From: an uncultured Gammaproteobacteria bacterium
GTDB taxonomy: Bacteria > Pseudomonadota > Gammaproteobacteria > SZUA-140
Direction of reading: 5' to 3'
DNA length: 7,543 bases
Assembly (NCBI GenBank): GCA_945787585.1
Contig: CALZIG010000276.1
Span: forward strand, 1 to 7,543
This document shows positions 5,719 to 7,543 of this stretch, piece after piece. The stretch's first letter is position 1. Each line of letters begins with the position of its first letter. A program made the position numbers and the translations under genes. A model generated the notes under the pieces. The model made no database searches. It was not told the DNA's origin and was given only the letters and a program-made list of their open reading frames with translations.

Positions 5719-6552
5719 ATGTATAGACGCCATCTGATTGCAGGGCTGAGCCTGCTCCTGAGCGCAATCGCAAGCACCACTCTTGCTATCGCGGATGATA
5801 TCTACACGGTAGGTATCGTGCCTCAGTTCGATTCTCGGCAGTTGTTCCGCGTATGGCGGCCTATACTCGATGCCGTTTCAGCGCGTACCGGACTGCACTT
5901 CCGGATACGAGGCGCGCCGTCCATTCCCGCATTCGAAAAAGAGTTTTTGAAAGGAACCTTCGACTTCGCCTACATGAACCCCTATCACATGCTGCTTGCC
6001 CACAACCGGCAACAATATGTTCCGCTGGTACGAGATCACGGCAGCCCACTCTACGGGGTCCTGGTAGTACAAAAGAACAGCACCATTAACCACGTACAGG
6101 AACTAGCAGGAAAGACCGTCGTCTTTCCCGCGCCCAACGCATTAGGGGCCTCTCTTTTGATGCGGGCGGAACTCACAGAGTTGCATGGAACTAACATAAA
6201 GCCCCGCTATGTAAAGACCCATAGCTCGGTTTACCTAAATGTTGCCTTAGGCGAGGCCCCAGCAGGTGGGGGCGTACAGCACACATGGCATCAACAACCA
6301 CCGCAGATACGAGACAGTTTGCGCATCTTATACGAAACCCGCAGGATACCTCCCCACCCTTTTGCTGCACATCCCAGAGTTCCAGAAGAGGTCCAGCAAA
6401 AAATAAAACGGGCCTTACTAGATATCGGCCATTCAGAAGAGGGAAGGGCGCTACTGGCCAAAGTCCCGATACCCAAAATTGGACCTGCGAGCCTCGAAGA
6501 TTACCATCAACTAGGAGATCTGGGCCTCGATAGCTATTATGTGGAGGAGTAA
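5719..6552 (+). CDS. PhnD-like periplasmic substrate-binding protein (sensor-associated)
   Basis: The 277-residue protein is of the phosphate/phosphite/phosphonate binding-protein family (PhnD-like, Pfam PF12974). A signal peptide is evident: MYRRH, a hydrophobic core at about 6-20 and probable cleavage near TLAIA-DD (residue 25), so it acts in the periplasm. Family features follow: YTVGIVPQFDSRQL (29-42), FDFAYMNPYHML (81-92), GSPLYGVLVVQKNS (108-121), LAGKTVVFPAPNALGASLL (129-147), THSSVYLNVALGEAPAGGGV (167-186) and IPPHPFAAHPRVP (210-222). No ABC permease or ATPase gene is seen beside it; the next gene is a membrane sensor 6 nt away, so it more likely presents a ligand to that sensor than feeds a transporter. 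The mature protein contains no cysteine. I chose ATG 5719, with AGAGG at 5705-5709 upstream; a TTG three bases earlier is possible. The ligand cannot be told from the sequence. Confidence 0.92.
   Translation: MYRRHLIAGLSLLLSAIASTTLAIADDIYTVGIVPQFDSRQLFRVWRPILDAVSARTGLHFRIRGAPSIPAFEKEFLKGTFDFAYMNPYHMLLAHNRQQYVPLVRDHGSPLYGVLVVQKNSTINHVQELAGKTVVFPAPNALGASLLMRAELTELHGTNIKPRYVKTHSSVYLNVALGEAPAGGGVQHTWHQQPPQIRDSLRILYETRRIPPHPFAAHPRVPEEVQQKIKRALLDIGHSEEGRALLAKVPIPKIGPASLEDYHQLGDLGLDSYYVEE
6543..6549 (+). promoter_or_regulatory. Ribosome binding site of the sensor gene, inside the PhnD-like gene end
   Basis: GGAGGAG lies within the last codons of the binding-protein gene, 9 nt before the ATG at 6559 and 6 nt before the in-frame GTG at 6556. 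Its position supports translational coupling of the two genes. Confidence 0.65.
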
Positions 6553-6558
6553 TCAGTG

Positions 6559-7543
6559 ATGATCGGATTACGCATGAAGCTGCTATTGCCAGTGATCCTG
6601 GTCTATCTCCTGTTCGCGGCAAGCATCCACTTTATCCTGGGCCCCAACATGCTCCAACAAAAGCGCGTTCATATTCTGGAACGTGAGATGGATGTACTGA
6701 AATCGATCAATCCCGGCATGATCCGTATGTTGTTAGCTAGGGATTTTGCCGCCATCTACAGCACGCTTGATATGCATTTGGAACTCAACCAGAGCCATCA
6801 TTGGATAGGTTTCGAGCTCATCGACCCCGCAGGAAAGCAGCTCTACCCGCTTAACGATAAGGCCGCCGATAGCGATAGCAAAGGCGCCATCATCCATCTC
6901 ACCAGTCGACTCGATCTTGAAGGCGAATTTCTCGGGACGCTCAAACTGAATCTCGATATTACACCCGAATTGATGCTCGAACAACAACGGATTGGGAAGC
7001 TGGAGTGGCTGACTCTTTTGCTGTTTGGTCTGCTGACTGCCGGTGGCGCCTTCATACAAAACGCCCTGATATGCAAACCTCTACTAAAGCTTACTCATGC
7101 CGCTTCACGCCTGGCCGATCAGGATTTTGGCGGGGACTTGCCACGCGCGGGGAAAGACGAAATCGGGCAGGTCACTCAAGCCTTTAGCGAGATGCGTGAC
7201 AAGCTGCACCGGGATACTGAGCGCCGGGAACTGGCTGAAGTCGATCTACGCCAGGCAAATGAAACGCTGGAGCAACGCGTCCTGGCACGCACCCAGGCCT
7301 TAAAAACTGCCAACGAAAAACTGCAGCAGGAAATCATTGGCCATCAGGCGGCGCGTGAAAGGCTGCGCCTGACAGCCACGGTTTTCGAAAACACCAGTGA
7401 GGCCATCGTCATTACCGATAGCAAGGCCAATATCGTCGAGGTAAACCCCGCCTATTGCACCATCATGGGTTATGAAAAACACGAGTTAATCGGCCAGAAC
7501 CCCCGCACTTTCAAATCCTTCAAGCATGATCATGCCTTTTATG
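6559..7543 (+). CDS. Membrane sensor with HAMP, coiled coil and PAS domain, cut by window end
   Basis: The reading frame is open from ATG 6559 to the window edge (328 whole codons plus one base), so the gene is incomplete at its 3' end. Residues 7-28 form a first membrane helix, 29-148 a periplasmic sensing region, and 149-170 a second helix. A HAMP linker follows at about 170-222 (KPLLKLTHAASRLADQDF, then GKDEIGQVTQAFSEMRDKL), then a coiled coil at about 222-270 rich in Glu, Gln, Arg and Leu. A PAS domain starts at about 271 (TATVFENTSEAIVITDSKAN, VNPAYCTIMGYEKHELIGQNP) and breaks off at KHDHAFY. The output domain is not visible. This PAS type, with its H-D-x-x-FY end, often precedes GGDEF/EAL domains, but a histidine kinase is also possible. 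It probably pairs with the PhnD-like protein just upstream. An in-frame GTG at 6556 is an alternative start. Confidence 0.9.
   Translation, partial: MIGLRMKLLLPVILVYLLFAASIHFILGPNMLQQKRVHILEREMDVLKSINPGMIRMLLARDFAAIYSTLDMHLELNQSHHWIGFELIDPAGKQLYPLNDKAADSDSKGAIIHLTSRLDLEGEFLGTLKLNLDITPELMLEQQRIGKLEWLTLLLFGLLTAGGAFIQNALICKPLLKLTHAASRLADQDFGGDLPRAGKDEIGQVTQAFSEMRDKLHRDTERRELAEVDLRQANETLEQRVLARTQALKTANEKLQQEIIGHQAARERLRLTATVFENTSEAIVITDSKANIVEVNPAYCTIMGYEKHELIGQNPRTFKSFKHDHAFY

Noticed and set aside
6191..6622. Minus-strand ORF of 143 codons opposite the PhnD-like gene
   Set aside because: The opposite strand encodes the conserved family motifs and then runs into the sensor gene; the minus translation is Cys/Pro-rich without any domain.
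1..7543. CRISPR arrays, insertion sequences, tRNA or rRNA genes
   Set aside because: I found no regularly spaced direct repeats, transposase motifs, terminal inverted repeats or tRNA-like cloverleaf in either strand.

Overview
The window reads as bacterial chromosomal DNA of moderate GC content, densely coded and with Shine-Dalgarno sites before several genes. A PyrK-type protein end, an ECF sigma factor with a zinc-finger partner, an arsenosugar gene set and a PhnD-like/HAMP-PAS sensor pair suggest a proteobacterium, probably a gammaproteobacterium. The species cannot be named from the sequence alone.

Layout. (1) Positions 2-178 hold the C-terminal end of a dihydroorotate dehydrogenase electron-transfer subunit with its [2Fe-2S] cysteines. 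(2) Positions 235-5055 are six same-strand genes: ECF sigma factor, zinc-finger anti-sigma-like protein, radical SAM enzyme ArsS, a TIGR04282-type (DUF2064) glycosyltransferase, a DUF389/TIGR00341 polytopic membrane protein, and a TIGR04283-type family 2 glycosyltransferase with an unusual C-terminal extension. Gaps are short (1-nt overlap, then 60, 83, 101 and 33 nt), consistent with one operon. (3) Positions 5091-5369 on the minus strand encode a small lysine/alanine-rich protein with a DUF2934 C-terminus, convergent with the operon. (4) Positions 5370-5718 are non-coding, with a C10 tract and a small inverted repeat. (5) From 5719 to the window end lie a secreted PhnD-like binding protein and, 6 nt later, a membrane sensor (two TM segments, HAMP, coiled coil, PAS) cut by the window edge.

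How they may work together. ArsS is known to join a dimethylarsenic group to the 5'-deoxyadenosyl moiety of SAM, the first committed step towards arsenosugars. The two glycosyltransferase families are named for their co-occurrence with it and would act on later steps. The sigma/anti-sigma pair at the head of the run is the natural candidate regulator. The DUF389 protein has no established role here and is the least explained member. The arsenic methyltransferase (ArsM) that would supply the substrate is not in the window. The PhnD-like/sensor pair is a separate signalling unit. Its general form recalls the arsenite-sensing AioX/AioS pair, but its binding protein has no cysteine, so an arsenic ligand is not supported by the sequence.
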